This document shows, one piece after another, positions 56,060 to 64,000 of a stretch of DNA of 64,000 nt. The DNA is from Niveibacterium sp. 24ML (GTDB taxonomy: Bacteria > Pseudomonadota > Gammaproteobacteria > Burkholderiales > Rhodocyclaceae). The stretch covers positions 62,001-126,000 of the forward strand of contig NZ_JAPFHA010000007.1 of the NCBI RefSeq assembly GCF_026586805.1. The letters run 5' to 3'. The translations under genes and the position numbers were made by a program. Position 1 is the first letter of the stretch. Each line of letters starts with the position of its first letter. The notes beneath the pieces were generated by a model that searched no databases, was not told where the DNA came from, and was given only the letters and a program-made list of their open reading frames with translations.

Positions 56060-57724
56060 TCAGATCGAACGGTCTTGCGGAGCGGGGGCCGTGGTGGCGG
56101 GCGCGCTGTCTGGGGCGGATGCCGGCGGCGTTGCGACCGGCGCGGCCGCCTGGTCGGCGGCATCGCGCTGCGCTTTGGCGCGCGCCATCGCAGCGGCGAT
56201 CAGCGCCTTCTTGGAATCGTCGGCGGCTGTGCTTGCCGCAGCGGGCGCAGCCTCGCCTTGTTCGGCGCCCGGTGCGCTGCTTGCCGCAGCGCGGCTGGCG
56301 GCCGTTTTTGCAGCCAGTTTCTCGGCCTTCTCGCGCTTTTCGCGCTCGATTCGCTCGTTGCGGAACTCAAAGCGCTCGCGCGCAACATCCGCAGCATCCT
56401 TCTGCCGCTCGCGCGCCCACACTTCGCTTTTGGCGAAGCGGTAGTAGTCGACCAGCGGAATGTGCGACGGGCACACGTACGCGCAGCAGCCGCATTCGAT
56501 GCAATCGAAGAGGTGGTACTCCTGTGCTTTGCCGAAGTTCTTGGCGCGCGAATGCCAGTAAAGCTCGAAGGGCTGCAGATCGGCCGGGCAGGCGCGGGCA
56601 CATTCGCCGCAGCGGATGCAGGCCATCTCCGGCGCCGGCGCGGGGAACAGCGCCTCGCTGCCGACCAGCACGCAGTTGGTGGCCTTGACCACCGGCACGT
56701 CATATGCGGGCATGCGAAAGCCCATCATCGGGCCGCCCATGATGAAACGGTCGGTGTCGGCCTTGATGCCGGCCAGCGCGGCCAGGTGATCCATCGGCGT
56801 GCCGAACAGCACCTCGTAGTTGCCAGGGCGCTCGACATTGCCGGCGACAGTGACGATGCGCGAAATCAGTGGCCGGCCTTTTTCAACGGCATCGGCAATC
56901 GCGTAGGCGGTGCCGGTGTTGAAGCACTGCACGCCGTAGTCGGTGGAGCGGCGGCCGTGCGGTACCTCGATGCCGGTCAGGACACGGATCAACTGCTTCG
57001 CGCCGCCGGCCGGATAGCGTGTCGGGATCGCGATTACTTGCATGCTGGTGGTGCCGTTGCGCTGCACCGCCGCTTGCATCTGGGCAATGGCTTCGGGCTT
57101 GTTGTCTTCAATGCCGACCAGCACGCGCTGCGCCTTGAGCATTGCCTGCATGATCAGGGCGCCACGTACGATCTGGTCGCCACGCTCGCGCATCAGGAGG
57201 TCGTCGCAGGTGATGAAGGGCTCGCATTCGGCGCCGTTGATCACCAGCGTGTGGGTGCCTTCATTGCCGGGCTTGAGCTTGAGGTGGCTGGGGAAGACCG
57301 CACCACCCAGGCCGACGATGCCCGCGTCGCGCAATTCGTCGCGGATTTCGTCCGGGCTCATCGAGCGCCATGGCATCGGGGCGGTGTCGATCCAGCGGTC
57401 TTCGCCATCCGGTTCGATCACGACGCTCAGCGAACTCAGGCCCGAGGAATGCGCCATCACTCGCGGTTCGATGGCGAGCACACGACCCGAGGTCGGGGCA
57501 TGGATTGCACTCGAAACATTGCCGTCGGCCGCGCCGATGCGCTGGCCCTTGAGCACCTGCTCTCCGGCTTCGACCAGTGGATGCGGCGTGCCGCCGACAT
57601 GCTGGTGCAGCGGCACGACGAGTTGCCGAGGCATCGGCACCGGCTTGATCGGATCGCGTGTCGACGCCGCCTTGTTGGTGGCTGGCTTCACGCCACCGTT
57701 GAACTTGAAGAGCTTTTGCAGCAT
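56060..57724 (-). CDS. rnfC: Rnf complex subunit C (NADH-binding, iron-sulfur)
   Basis: A 554-aa peripheral subunit on the cytoplasmic face. An N-terminal barrel-like domain begins LQKLFKFNGGVKPATNK, then a flavin/NADH-like domain with GLGGAVFPSHLKL and NGAECEPFITCDD. Two 4Fe-4S motifs follow: CIRCGECARACPADLQPFEL and CIECGCCAYVCPSHIPLVDY. The last 130 residues are Ala-, Lys- and Glu-rich low complexity (EKREKAEKLAAKTAASRA), a common RnfC tail. ATG 57724 overlaps the rnfB stop (TGATG), so the two are coupled. Confidence 0.95.
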   Translation of the reverse strand: MLQKLFKFNGGVKPATNKAASTRDPIKPVPMPRQLVVPLHQHVGGTPHPLVEAGEQVLKGQRIGAADGNVSSAIHAPTSGRVLAIEPRVMAHSSGLSSLSVVIEPDGEDRWIDTAPMPWRSMSPDEIRDELRDAGIVGLGGAVFPSHLKLKPGNEGTHTLVINGAECEPFITCDDLLMRERGDQIVRGALIMQAMLKAQRVLVGIEDNKPEAIAQMQAAVQRNGTTSMQVIAIPTRYPAGGAKQLIRVLTGIEVPHGRRSTDYGVQCFNTGTAYAIADAVEKGRPLISRIVTVAGNVERPGNYEVLFGTPMDHLAALAGIKADTDRFIMGGPMMGFRMPAYDVPVVKATNCVLVGSEALFPAPAPEMACIRCGECARACPADLQPFELYWHSRAKNFGKAQEYHLFDCIECGCCAYVCPSHIPLVDYYRFAKSEVWARERQKDAADVARERFEFRNERIEREKREKAEKLAAKTAASRAAASSAPGAEQGEAAPAAASTAADDSKKALIAAAMARAKAQRDAADQAAAPVATPPASAPDSAPATTAPAPQDRSI

Positions 57725-58275
57725 CAGGCGGCCGTTTTGATCGGGATGACGGGGTAGTGCCACTTCCAGGTGTCGACGGTTTCGCCGACCGGTTCCATCG
57801 TGATGCAGTCGACCGGGCAGGGCGCAATGCAGAGTTCGCAGCCGGTGCAGAGCGGATCAACCACGGTGTGCATCTGCTTGGCGGCGCCCGCGATGGCATC
57901 GACCGGGCAGGCCTGGATGCACAAGGTGCAGCCAATGCAGGTGTTTTCGTCGATGACCGCGACCGACTTGGGTTTTTCAACCCCGTTCTCGGCGTTCAGC
58001 GGCTTGAACTCGCGCCCGAGCAGATCCGCCAGCTTGCGGATGCCTTCTTCACCGCCCGGCGGGCACTGGTTGATCTCGGCTTCGCCGCCAGCGATGGCAG
58101 TGGCGTAGGGCTTGCACCCCGGGAAGCCGCACTGGCCACACTGCGTTTGCGGCAGGATCGCGTCGATCTTGTCGACCAGCGGATCGCCTTCGACACGGAA
58201 GCGCACGGCGGCATAGCCCAGGGCCCCGCCAATCACGACGGCCAGCGCGGCCATCACCAGAAGTGCACTCAGCAT
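57724..58275 (-). CDS. rnfB: Rnf complex subunit B (ferredoxin-type)
   Basis: A 183-aa iron-sulfur subunit that accepts electrons from ferredoxin. It has an N-terminal membrane anchor ([20 protein letters not shown]). The Fe4S4 domain with [13 protein letters not shown] comes first, followed by two bacterial ferredoxin motifs, [16 protein letters not shown] and [19 protein letters not shown] 58275 begins MLSALLVM, the usual start; an upstream 13-codon extension overlaps the gap after rnfA. Confidence 0.95.
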   Translation of the reverse strand: MLSALLVMAALAVVIGGALGYAAVRFRVEGDPLVDKIDAILPQTQCGQCGFPGCKPYATAIAGGEAEINQCPPGGEEGIRKLADLLGREFKPLNAENGVEKPKSVAVIDENTCIGCTLCIQACPVDAIAGAAKQMHTVVDPLCTGCELCIAPCPVDCITMEPVGETVDTWKWHYPVIPIKTAA

Positions 58276-58288
58276 GGTTTCGCCAGCC

Positions 58289-58873
58289 TCACTTGAACCG
58301 GTCCAGCCCGGCAAAACCCATGAACGCCAGGCTCATCAGCCCCGCTGTCACCAGCGCAATCGGCGTGCCGCGAAAGTGCAAGGGCACGTCGGCGCCGTCG
58401 ATCCGTTCCCGGATCGCGGCAAACAGCACCAGCGCAAGGGAAAAGCCCGCCGCACTGCCAAAACCGAACAGCAGGGCTTCAAGAAAGTTGTGCTTGAGGG
58501 CGACCGAAAGCAAGGGGATCCCCAGCACGGCGCAGTTTGTGGTGATCAGGGGAAGGTAGATGCCCAGCACCTGGTGCAAAACCGGGCTGGTCTTCTGGAT
58601 CACCAACTCGGTCATCTGCACGATCGCCGCGATGACCACGATGAAGGCCAGCGTGCGCAGGTAGCCCAGGTCAAAGGGAGCAAGCAGGTAGTGATCGATC
58701 AGATAGCTCGATCCGCAACCGAGTGTCAGCACGAAGGTTGTCGCCATGCCCATCCCGATGGCGGTGTCGAGTTTCTTCGACACGCCCATGAAAGGGCACA
58801 GCCCGAGGATGCGGACGAACACAACGTTGTTGACCAGCACCGCGCCAAGCAGCAGGAAGATGTAGTGCGCCAT
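58289..58873 (-). CDS. rnfA: Rnf complex subunit A
   Basis: A 194-aa membrane subunit, first gene of the rnfABCDGE operon. Helices include [20 protein letters not shown] and [20 protein letters not shown]. The Cys pair in [10 protein letters not shown] and TTNCAV is conserved with RnfE. AGCCCATG starts the frame. The gene is 123 bases downstream of pyrD on the same strand, with no clear promoter found between them. Confidence 0.95.
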   Translation of the reverse strand: MAHYIFLLLGAVLVNNVVFVRILGLCPFMGVSKKLDTAIGMGMATTFVLTLGCGSSYLIDHYLLAPFDLGYLRTLAFIVVIAAIVQMTELVIQKTSPVLHQVLGIYLPLITTNCAVLGIPLLSVALKHNFLEALLFGFGSAAGFSLALVLFAAIRERIDGADVPLHFRGTPIALVTAGLMSLAFMGFAGLDRFK

Positions 58874-58996
58874 GGGCTTTCAGGGGGAAGGCGGGGGCGA
58901 AACCGCAGGATTATCGCCGTTTCAGGGGGCCGGACTCAAGCCGCGCGCGGCGTGGCCTTGCGCGCGAACTTGAGTGTGCTTCCTTGGATGGCGAAT

Positions 58997-60013
58997 TCAG
59001 ACGCGGCTGAATGCGTCGGTCGCCTTCACTGTTTCAGCCGCCAAACCCGGCCCCTTGTAGATCAGGCCGGTGTAGAGCTGAACCAGTTCGGCGCCAGCAT
59101 CGAGCTTTTCCAGCGCATCCTTGCCGGAAAACACGCCGCCGACAGCGATGATCGGCAGTTCGCCGGCCAGCAGCTTGGCGAGTTCTGCGACCACTTCGGT
59201 GGAGCGGGTGCGCAGCGGGGCGCCCGAGAGGCCGCCGGTTTCGTCGGCGTGCGGCAGGCCGGCCACGGCCTCGCGCGAGAGCGTCGTGTTGGTGGCGATG
59301 ACTCCGTCAATGCGATGGCGGCGTAGCGCGTCCGCCATTTCGCTCAACTGTTCGCTTTGCACATCCGGCGCGATCTTGAGCGCCAGCGGCACATAACGGC
59401 CGTGTTCATCGGCCAGCCGCGCCTGCCGTGCCTTGAGGGCGGCAAGCAGGGCGTCGAGCTCCGAGGCACCTTGCAACTGGCGAAGGTTCTTCGTGTTGGG
59501 GGACGAGATGTTGACCGTCACATAGCTGGCGTGCGGATACACCTTGTCAAGGCAGGCGAGGTAGTCGTCGGCGGCCTTCTCGATGGGGGTGTCGAAGTTC
59601 TTGCCGATGTTGATGCCAAGGATGCCCTTGAACTTGGCCGAACGAACGTTTGCGACGAGGTTGTCGACGCCGGCGTTGTTGAAGCCCATGCGGTTGATGA
59701 TGCCTTCGGCCTTGGGCAGGCGGAACAGGCGTGGTTTGGGGTTGCCCGGTTGCGGGCGCGGCGTGACGGTGCCGATCTCGATATGGCCGAAGCCGAAGTT
59801 GGCGAAGGCATCAATCGCTTCACCGTTCTTGTCGAGCCCCGCAGCAAGGCCGATGCGGTTGGGGAAGCTAAGGCCCATGACTTCGACGGGCTTGCCGCGC
59901 GATCCACAAACCGAAGGAATGAATCCGCCGAAGTGGTGCAGGCTCCAGATTGTCAGATCGTGGGCTGCCTCAGGGTCGAGCAGGAAGAAGAAGGGGCGTG
60001 CAAGTGAGTACAT
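58997..60013 (-). CDS. pyrD: Dihydroorotate dehydrogenase, class 2 (quinone-linked)
   Basis: PyrD oxidises dihydroorotate to orotate with transfer of electrons to ubiquinone, the fourth step of pyrimidine synthesis. The 338-aa length and the N-terminal extension [20 protein letters not shown], which binds the membrane, mark class 2. Other signatures are [53 protein letters not shown] with the catalytic Ser, and [12 protein letters not shown]. Gives a second in-window pyrimidine gene along with pyrG. Confidence 0.97.
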   Translation of the reverse strand: MYSLARPFFFLLDPEAAHDLTIWSLHHFGGFIPSVCGSRGKPVEVMGLSFPNRIGLAAGLDKNGEAIDAFANFGFGHIEIGTVTPRPQPGNPKPRLFRLPKAEGIINRMGFNNAGVDNLVANVRSAKFKGILGINIGKNFDTPIEKAADDYLACLDKVYPHASYVTVNISSPNTKNLRQLQGASELDALLAALKARQARLADEHGRYVPLALKIAPDVQSEQLSEMADALRRHRIDGVIATNTTLSREAVAGLPHADETGGLSGAPLRTRSTEVVAELAKLLAGELPIIAVGGVFSGKDALEKLDAGAELVQLYTGLIYKGPGLAAETVKATDAFSRV

Positions 60014-60186
60014 GCCGTGAAGTTTACCGCGACTGCCCGCTTATGTCCGGTAGCGAAATTGCTAGGCATGGATTAGACGCAGGTCAGTATGACCCCGGAT
60101 CAGGGACTGCCCCATCGAGCATGAACACGATAGCCTTGCGAATGCGGCTTGCCGCCGTGCAATCGCAGTTCTTAAATGGAGGCGAC

Positions 60187-61614
60187 ATGAAAAACGTTCT
60201 GTCTCGCATCGCGTTGCTGTGTCTGGCGTTCGGGGCGTCGGCACTTGCGGCCGCCGAATTGCCGGGTGGGCAGGTGTGGTTGCAGCATGTGCAGCGCGAT
60301 CTCTTGCCTTTCTGGTCGACGCCCGCAGCGATGGGCCGCCCGGTCGGCAACTTCCCGACCTTCCGCTGCAATGACGGCAGCGCGTTCGTGCTTGAGGCAC
60401 CTTGCGACGAGCTCAAGTCGCCGCCAGCCTGGATCAAGCCCGAACTGGCGCGCGACTACGTTCGCATGCAGGCGCGGCAGACCTATGCGTACGGGGTTGC
60501 CTTCAATCTGACCGGCGAGCAGCGCTGGCTGGATCTGGCCAAGGCCGGCGCTCGCCGCACACTGGCATTGCTGGATCCGGCTGCGGGTGCGCCGACCTGG
60601 TTCGAGCAGGGGCGCGGCGGGCCAGCGCCTGAGGCGCGCACCGCGCAGGACCAATCCTATGCCGTGGTCGGCATCGCGATGCTGTACTACCTGACCCGCG
60701 ACGAAGCGCTGGAGCGCGCCCTCATCGCCCATCAGCGCTACATCTTCGAGCGCTACTGGGACGAGGCCTGGGGCATGCTGCGCTGGGTGCCGCAAGGCGG
60801 CCCGCAGGAGGAGGCGGCCAAGCAGGAACTGGTGGCGCAACTCGATCAGCTCAATGCCTACATGTTGCTGGTGGTCCCCTACCTGCCGCCGGCTGCGCGC
60901 GACGTCTGGCATCGAGACATCCGCCGCGTCGCGAACACCCTGATCAAGCAATTCCATGATCCGGCCAGCGGTACATTCTTTGGCACCCTGGAGCGGGGTG
61001 AGGAGAGCCGCCGTGCCGGCGCTCGCCACAACGATTTCGGGCACACCATCAAGGCCTACTGGATGCTGATGCTGGCCGGGCGTGAGTTGGGCGACGCCGA
61101 GTTGGAGCGCTTCGGGCGCGAGGGCGGGCTGGCCATTCTCGACAAAGCCTGGAACGCCGACAGCGCGGCATGGGCCTCGGGCTGGCGGGCCTACGGCATC
61201 GATAAGGCCAAGAGCTGGTGGATCTACGCCGAGCTCGACCAGATGGCCAGTTTCATGGCGCTAGAGCGACCCGAGCTGCGCAAACGTCTAGCGTCGAGCT
61301 GGGATTTCTGGTTGAAGAAGCAGACAGCGCCCAACGGCGGCGAGGTGTATGGCTGGGTTGATCAGAATGGCGTGGCGCCGCCCAACAGCCTGCGCATCCA
61401 CCACTGGAAGAGTGGTTATCACTCCTTTGAGCATGCACTGGTGAGCTATCTCACCGCGCAGGCGCTCGCGGGCAAGACCGGGCGGCTTTACTTTGCGGCG
61501 GGAGATCGAAGCACCGATTTCCGGCCCTATCTGCTACCCGGCAAGGTGGGCAAGCTGCGTTCGGAAAGTGGGCGTCAGGTGGTGGAGTTTGTCATTCCGG
61601 TGGCGGGCAAATAG
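60187..61614 (+). CDS. Secreted N-acylglucosamine 2-epimerase-like (AGE fold) protein
   Basis: A 475-aa exported protein with signal peptide (LLCLAFGASALAAA). The rest resembles the six-fold alpha-helical barrel of AGE and cellobiose 2-epimerases: RMQARQTYAYGVAFNLTGEQ, QDQSYAVVGIAMLYYLTRDE, HNDFGHTIKAYWMLMLAGRE, KAKSWWIYAELDQMASFMAL and a final HHWKSGYHSFEHALVSYLTA. The spaced His, Trp and Glu residues are those that line the AGE pocket. It could be a sugar epimerase, a glycosidase or a carbohydrate-binding protein; the substrate is unknown. TGGAGG five bases before ATG 60187 fixes the start. Divergent from pyrD and with no sugar genes nearby. Confidence 0.7.
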   Translation: MKNVLSRIALLCLAFGASALAAAELPGGQVWLQHVQRDLLPFWSTPAAMGRPVGNFPTFRCNDGSAFVLEAPCDELKSPPAWIKPELARDYVRMQARQTYAYGVAFNLTGEQRWLDLAKAGARRTLALLDPAAGAPTWFEQGRGGPAPEARTAQDQSYAVVGIAMLYYLTRDEALERALIAHQRYIFERYWDEAWGMLRWVPQGGPQEEAAKQELVAQLDQLNAYMLLVVPYLPPAARDVWHRDIRRVANTLIKQFHDPASGTFFGTLERGEESRRAGARHNDFGHTIKAYWMLMLAGRELGDAELERFGREGGLAILDKAWNADSAAWASGWRAYGIDKAKSWWIYAELDQMASFMALERPELRKRLASSWDFWLKKQTAPNGGEVYGWVDQNGVAPPNSLRIHHWKSGYHSFEHALVSYLTAQALAGKTGRLYFAAGDRSTDFRPYLLPGKVGKLRSESGRQVVEFVIPVAGK

Positions 61615-61711
61615 GCGCTTACCCGCCTGAATGTCACCGCCCGTGGGCGGTCGCTCGATTGATCTTGAGGTCTGATCGTTGTGCGGCCGGCCGGGGGCGG
61701 GGTCTGAGACT

Positions 61712-62611
61712 TCAGTGCCCCGCTTTCAGGTGCAGGGGCTCGACATGCGTTGTGACATGCGCTCCCGGAATCGCGGCCATGATGGCCGCTTCCACTTCGT
61801 CGGCCAGGTGATGCGCGTGGTCGACCGTCCAGTCGGGCGGGACCAGCAAATCAAGGTGCAGAAAACGCTCACGGCCGGCCCGGCGGGTACGCAGGTTTTG
61901 CCATTGCGCGCCGCGAGTACCGAACCCATCCAGGATCGACACTGCGAGCGCTTGCTCTTGCGGATCCATTGCTTCGTCCATCAGGCCACCTACTGCGCCC
62001 TGCATCAGGTGGGCGCCCTCCTTGAGGATGTGGCCTGCAACGAGCAAGGCGATGACCGGGTCAAGCCAGTGCCAGCCGGTCAGCGCGACCATGCCGATGC
62101 CGGCGAGCACGCCTACCGTGGTCCACACATCGGTCATCAGGTGGCGGGCGTCGGCTTCCAGCGCAACCGAGTGCAGGCGCCGCGCAGCGCGGAACAGTGT
62201 TTGCGCGGTGGCGAAATTGATCAGCGTGCTCAGTACCGAGAGCGCTAGGCCGATATCCAGGCTGCCGATGGGTTGCGGATTGAGCAGGCGGGGGATGGCG
62301 GTCGCCGCGATTGCGAGCGATGCGATGAAGATCAGCGTGCCTTCGAACCCGCTTGAGAAGTACTCTGCCTTGCTGTGGCCCCAGGGGTGTTTGTCGTCAG
62401 GCGGGGTGCTTGCAATCAGCAGCATCCAAAGGGCGAAGCCTGCGCCGGCGAGGTTCACGACCGACTCCAGCGCGTCGGAAAGCAGGCCCACCGAACCGGT
62501 CACCCACCAGGCACCCAGCTTGAGCGAAATGGTGGCGATGGCCGCCGCGATTGAGAGCCAGGCGTAATGATGGGCACTGCGCCCCCCGGTGGAAGGCATG
62601 GTTTCGGTCAT
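61712..62611 (-). CDS. CDF-family cation efflux protein (FieF-like)
   Basis: A 299-aa inner-membrane antiporter for divalent cations. Six helices are present. Metal-site motifs are LLSDALESVVNLAG in helix II and the matching HLMTDVWTTVGVL in helix V. The C-terminal domain has FLHLDLLVPPDWTVDHAHHL and IPGAHVTTHVEP with metal-binding His. No His-rich tail is seen, unlike the paralogue at 36808-37896. It starts six bases after the PilZ-protein gene and is likely co-transcribed with it. Confidence 0.9.
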   Translation of the reverse strand: MTETMPSTGGRSAHHYAWLSIAAAIATISLKLGAWWVTGSVGLLSDALESVVNLAGAGFALWMLLIASTPPDDKHPWGHSKAEYFSSGFEGTLIFIASLAIAATAIPRLLNPQPIGSLDIGLALSVLSTLINFATAQTLFRAARRLHSVALEADARHLMTDVWTTVGVLAGIGMVALTGWHWLDPVIALLVAGHILKEGAHLMQGAVGGLMDEAMDPQEQALAVSILDGFGTRGAQWQNLRTRRAGRERFLHLDLLVPPDWTVDHAHHLADEVEAAIMAAIPGAHVTTHVEPLHLKAGH

Positions 62612-62617
62612 GGTGAT

Positions 62618-63382
62618 TTATTGCGAGACGCGTGAGGCGCGATCGCGTTCAACTTTCAGGATGTAGCGGTGGATGACGTTTTCGTTGGCGGGCGTCAGGC
62701 CGACAAACTGACAGCCGGCCCGCAGCAACTCGCTGCCGTTGCGTTGCGTAACCCTGAAGATGTTGCGTACGCGCAAGGTGGTTTGAATTGGCGCGGTGTC
62801 GGGGATCTCAAGCCGGCAATTCGGGATCTCCATGTCCGGATGGAGTTTCGCATCGATCGGTGGTGCAACGATGGCGAGCCCGCCGCCAGAGATATCCAGC
62901 ACCCGGGCTTCGTGAAAACCAGCGCCACCGGGTAAGGGGATGAAGCACGACATCGTGTGCGACACCGGTGCCAGCAGGCGGAAGTATTCGCGCCGCTGCA
63001 GGCGCAGCAAAACATCAGGCAGAGGGGCCGCAAAAGCCGGCGCGCCGCCGTGCGTGATCGGGCGCATCGACACCAGCTGGAACTGCACCTTCACCCGATC
63101 AAGCTGGGTGATGCAGTTGACGCTTTCGGCGGCCGTAAGCGCGGCGTTGATGTCGGGATCGGCGGCGACATCGAGCACCAACTCATTGTTGTTCGCGTCC
63201 GGGACGATGATGCTGGTCAGGCCAAAATGCGGCGATGTGTCGGGGTAAGCCGAAATGAGCGATCGCTTCGCGGCAAGCTGTTTCATCACGAAGCGAATCT
63301 CGCGCGGATCGCGCACAAGATACTGGCTGTACTCGTTGTCAGCTGCGAGGAGCTCAAAACGGACGGGATCAGTATTCGACAC
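62618..63382 (-). CDS. YcgR-like PilZ protein (flagellar brake candidate)
   Basis: A 254-aa c-di-GMP effector. The N-terminal half (residues 1-120) is a YcgR-N-like domain with RDPREIRFVMKQLAAKRSLI. The PilZ domain begins with the RxxxR motif R131-E-Y-F-R135 and D163-I-S-G-G-G (D/NxSxxG). In YcgR, c-di-GMP binding slows the flagellar motor. The neighbouring FliK and FlhB-like genes support a motility role. The start is GTG 63382 with GGAAG upstream. Confidence 0.9.
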   Translation of the reverse strand: MSNTDPVRFELLAADNEYSQYLVRDPREIRFVMKQLAAKRSLISAYPDTSPHFGLTSIIVPDANNNELVLDVAADPDINAALTAAESVNCITQLDRVKVQFQLVSMRPITHGGAPAFAAPLPDVLLRLQRREYFRLLAPVSHTMSCFIPLPGGAGFHEARVLDISGGGLAIVAPPIDAKLHPDMEIPNCRLEIPDTAPIQTTLRVRNIFRVTQRNGSELLRAGCQFVGLTPANENVIHRYILKVERDRASRVSQ

Positions 63383-63445
63383 AGCACGGCTTCCGGTGGC
63401 GCGATCGGGCTGCCGAATATACCACGCGGCTATGGTCGCCCCTTG

Positions 63446-63739
63446 TCAGGGCGCAGGGGCTTCGCGCTTCTCCACCCGGTAAAGCCAGGCAAGCAATTCG
63501 GCCACGGCGATGTAGAGCTGGGGCGGCACTTGAGCGTCGAGATCCACATCCATCAGGAGTGAGACCAGCTCGGGCGACTCATGCACAAAGACCCCGGCTT
63601 CTTTGGCGCGCTCGATAATTTCCTGGGCCACCAATCCGCGCCCCTTGGCGACTACCTTCGGGGCGGTGTCGCCGGTTTCGTAGGCGATTGCAACTGCCTG
63701 CGCGCGGGCGGAATTGCCTTGTTCAGCTGATGGTTTCAT
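63446..63739 (-). CDS. FlhB-like cytoplasmic domain protein
   Basis: A 97-aa protein matching only the C-terminal cytoplasmic domain of FlhB/YscU export switch proteins. It has AVAIAYETGDTAPKVVAKGR, GLVAQEIIERAKEAGVFVHE and LYIAVAELLAWLYRVE. It lacks the membrane domain and the autocleavage motif NPTH. Such short FlhB paralogues, often named FhlB-like, occur next to fliK. It overlaps the fliK-like stop by 17 bases. Confidence 0.92.
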   Translation of the reverse strand: MKPSAEQGNSARAQAVAIAYETGDTAPKVVAKGRGLVAQEIIERAKEAGVFVHESPELVSLLMDVDLDAQVPPQLYIAVAELLAWLYRVEKREAPAP

Positions 63740-64000
63740 GTGCCACCGCCGCGCCGGTCAAGGGGATGCCCACCGCATCGAGCGAAGTGCCCAAGGCCGG
63801 CAAGGCCGCGTTAAGCCGAGCGACGGTGCTTTCGTCTTCTGCGGCAAATCGGATCGCGACGCCGCTGGAGGTGAGGTAGAGCCGCGCCTCCACACCGCCG
63901 AGTGAGGGCAGCGTCACCTTGAGCGAGGTGCGCCACTGCATCTCGTCGCCTTGTGCACCGCGCCCGTGCGCGTCGTCCGGCGGTTGCTCGATGTGCCATT
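63723..64000 (-). CDS. Flagellar hook-length control protein FliK, C-terminal part (cut by window edge)
   Basis: The minus-strand frame runs in from the right edge and ends at 63723. It reads WHIEQPPDD, then WRTSLKVTLPSLGGVEARLY, then VAIRFAAEDESTVARLNAAL, the pattern of the FliK C-terminal domain (Flg_hook). FliK measures hook length and tells FlhB to switch substrate. The N-terminus is outside the window. The next gene, FlhB-like, starts inside its last codons. Confidence 0.75.
   Translation of the reverse strand, partial: WHIEQPPDDAHGRGAQGDEMQWRTSLKVTLPSLGGVEARLYLTSSGVAIRFAAEDESTVARLNAALPALGTSLDAVGIPLTGAAVAHETIS

Noticed and set aside
56042-57757. A 571-codon open frame opposite rnfC
   Set aside because: Antisense shadow of rnfC, with no motif or ribosome site. 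RnfC signatures on the minus strand are unambiguous.

Overview
The window is a GC-rich, gene-dense chromosomal segment of a Gram-negative bacterium, most likely a betaproteobacterium of the Rhodocyclales type. The evidence is the pyrG-kdsA-eno-ftsB neighbourhood, the beta-typical small families DUF3567 and DUF1841, a PEP-CTERM-tagged protease, a B12-dependent (class II) ribonucleotide reductase and an rnfABCDGE-nth operon. The taxonomic call is an inference from gene content. Almost everything is housekeeping or core metabolism. There is no prophage, CRISPR array or intact mobile element; the only mobile DNA seen is a decayed IS3-type transposase remnant between pntB and nrdJ.

Layout. 1-1 kb: 3' end of lysC, tRNA-Ser(GCT) and tRNA-Arg(ACG), each with a visible sigma70 promoter. 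1.2-8.1 kb: small hypothetical protein, DedA protein, purN, DUF3108 protein, RsmB-like RNA methyltransferase, MscS channel, fatty acid desaturase. 8.2-11.9 kb: creB-creC-creD with a perfect cre-tag in front of creD. 12-14.7 kb: secreted putative beta-barrel protein and a class III CoA-transferase. 14.9-19.6 kb: pyrG, kdsA, a Dabb protein, eno, ftsB. 19.7-20.8 kb (minus): cobalamin adenosyltransferase and a 78-residue free-standing glycyl-radical domain with an FNR-type box upstream. 21.2-26.8 kb: glcDEF, an HDOD protein and a PP2C phosphatase. 26.8-29.2 kb (minus): PEP-CTERM trypsin-like protease and CorA. 29.4-32.3 kb: three-subunit proton-translocating transhydrogenase (pntAA-pntAB-pntB). 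32.4-39.6 kb (mainly minus): IS3 remnant, nrdJ with a candidate NrdR box, HDOD protein, His-rich CDF exporter, 535-residue PilZ-like protein. 39.7-46.5 kb: EEP hydrolase, DUF2189, YdcH-like and DUF3567 proteins, greB, sensor kinase, htpG with a sigma32-like promoter. 46.6-51.7 kb (minus): solitary amino-acid binding protein, second MscS channel, SemiSWEET, VWA and MoxR proteins. 51.8-52.5 kb: two small cytochromes c. 52.6-60 kb (minus): pyrD, rnfABCDGE, nth, DUF1841. 60.2-64 kb: secreted AGE-like protein, then a minus-strand set of FliK end, FlhB-like protein, YcgR-like PilZ brake and a second CDF transporter.

How parts connect. Cobalamin adenosyltransferase can supply adenosylcobalamin, the cofactor of the NrdJ reductase. 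Rnf and Pnt are two ion-coupled systems that balance reduced ferredoxin, NADH and NADPH. The cre-tag, FNR box, NrdR-like box and sigma32-like promoter sit where the known regulons of these families would place them. At least two PilZ-type proteins and two HDOD proteins point to c-di-GMP and motility signalling. No clearly undescribed multi-gene system was found. The best candidates for new biology are the orphan glycyl-radical domain, the 535-residue PilZ-like protein, the secreted beta-barrel protein, the secreted AGE-like enzyme and the PEP-CTERM protease.
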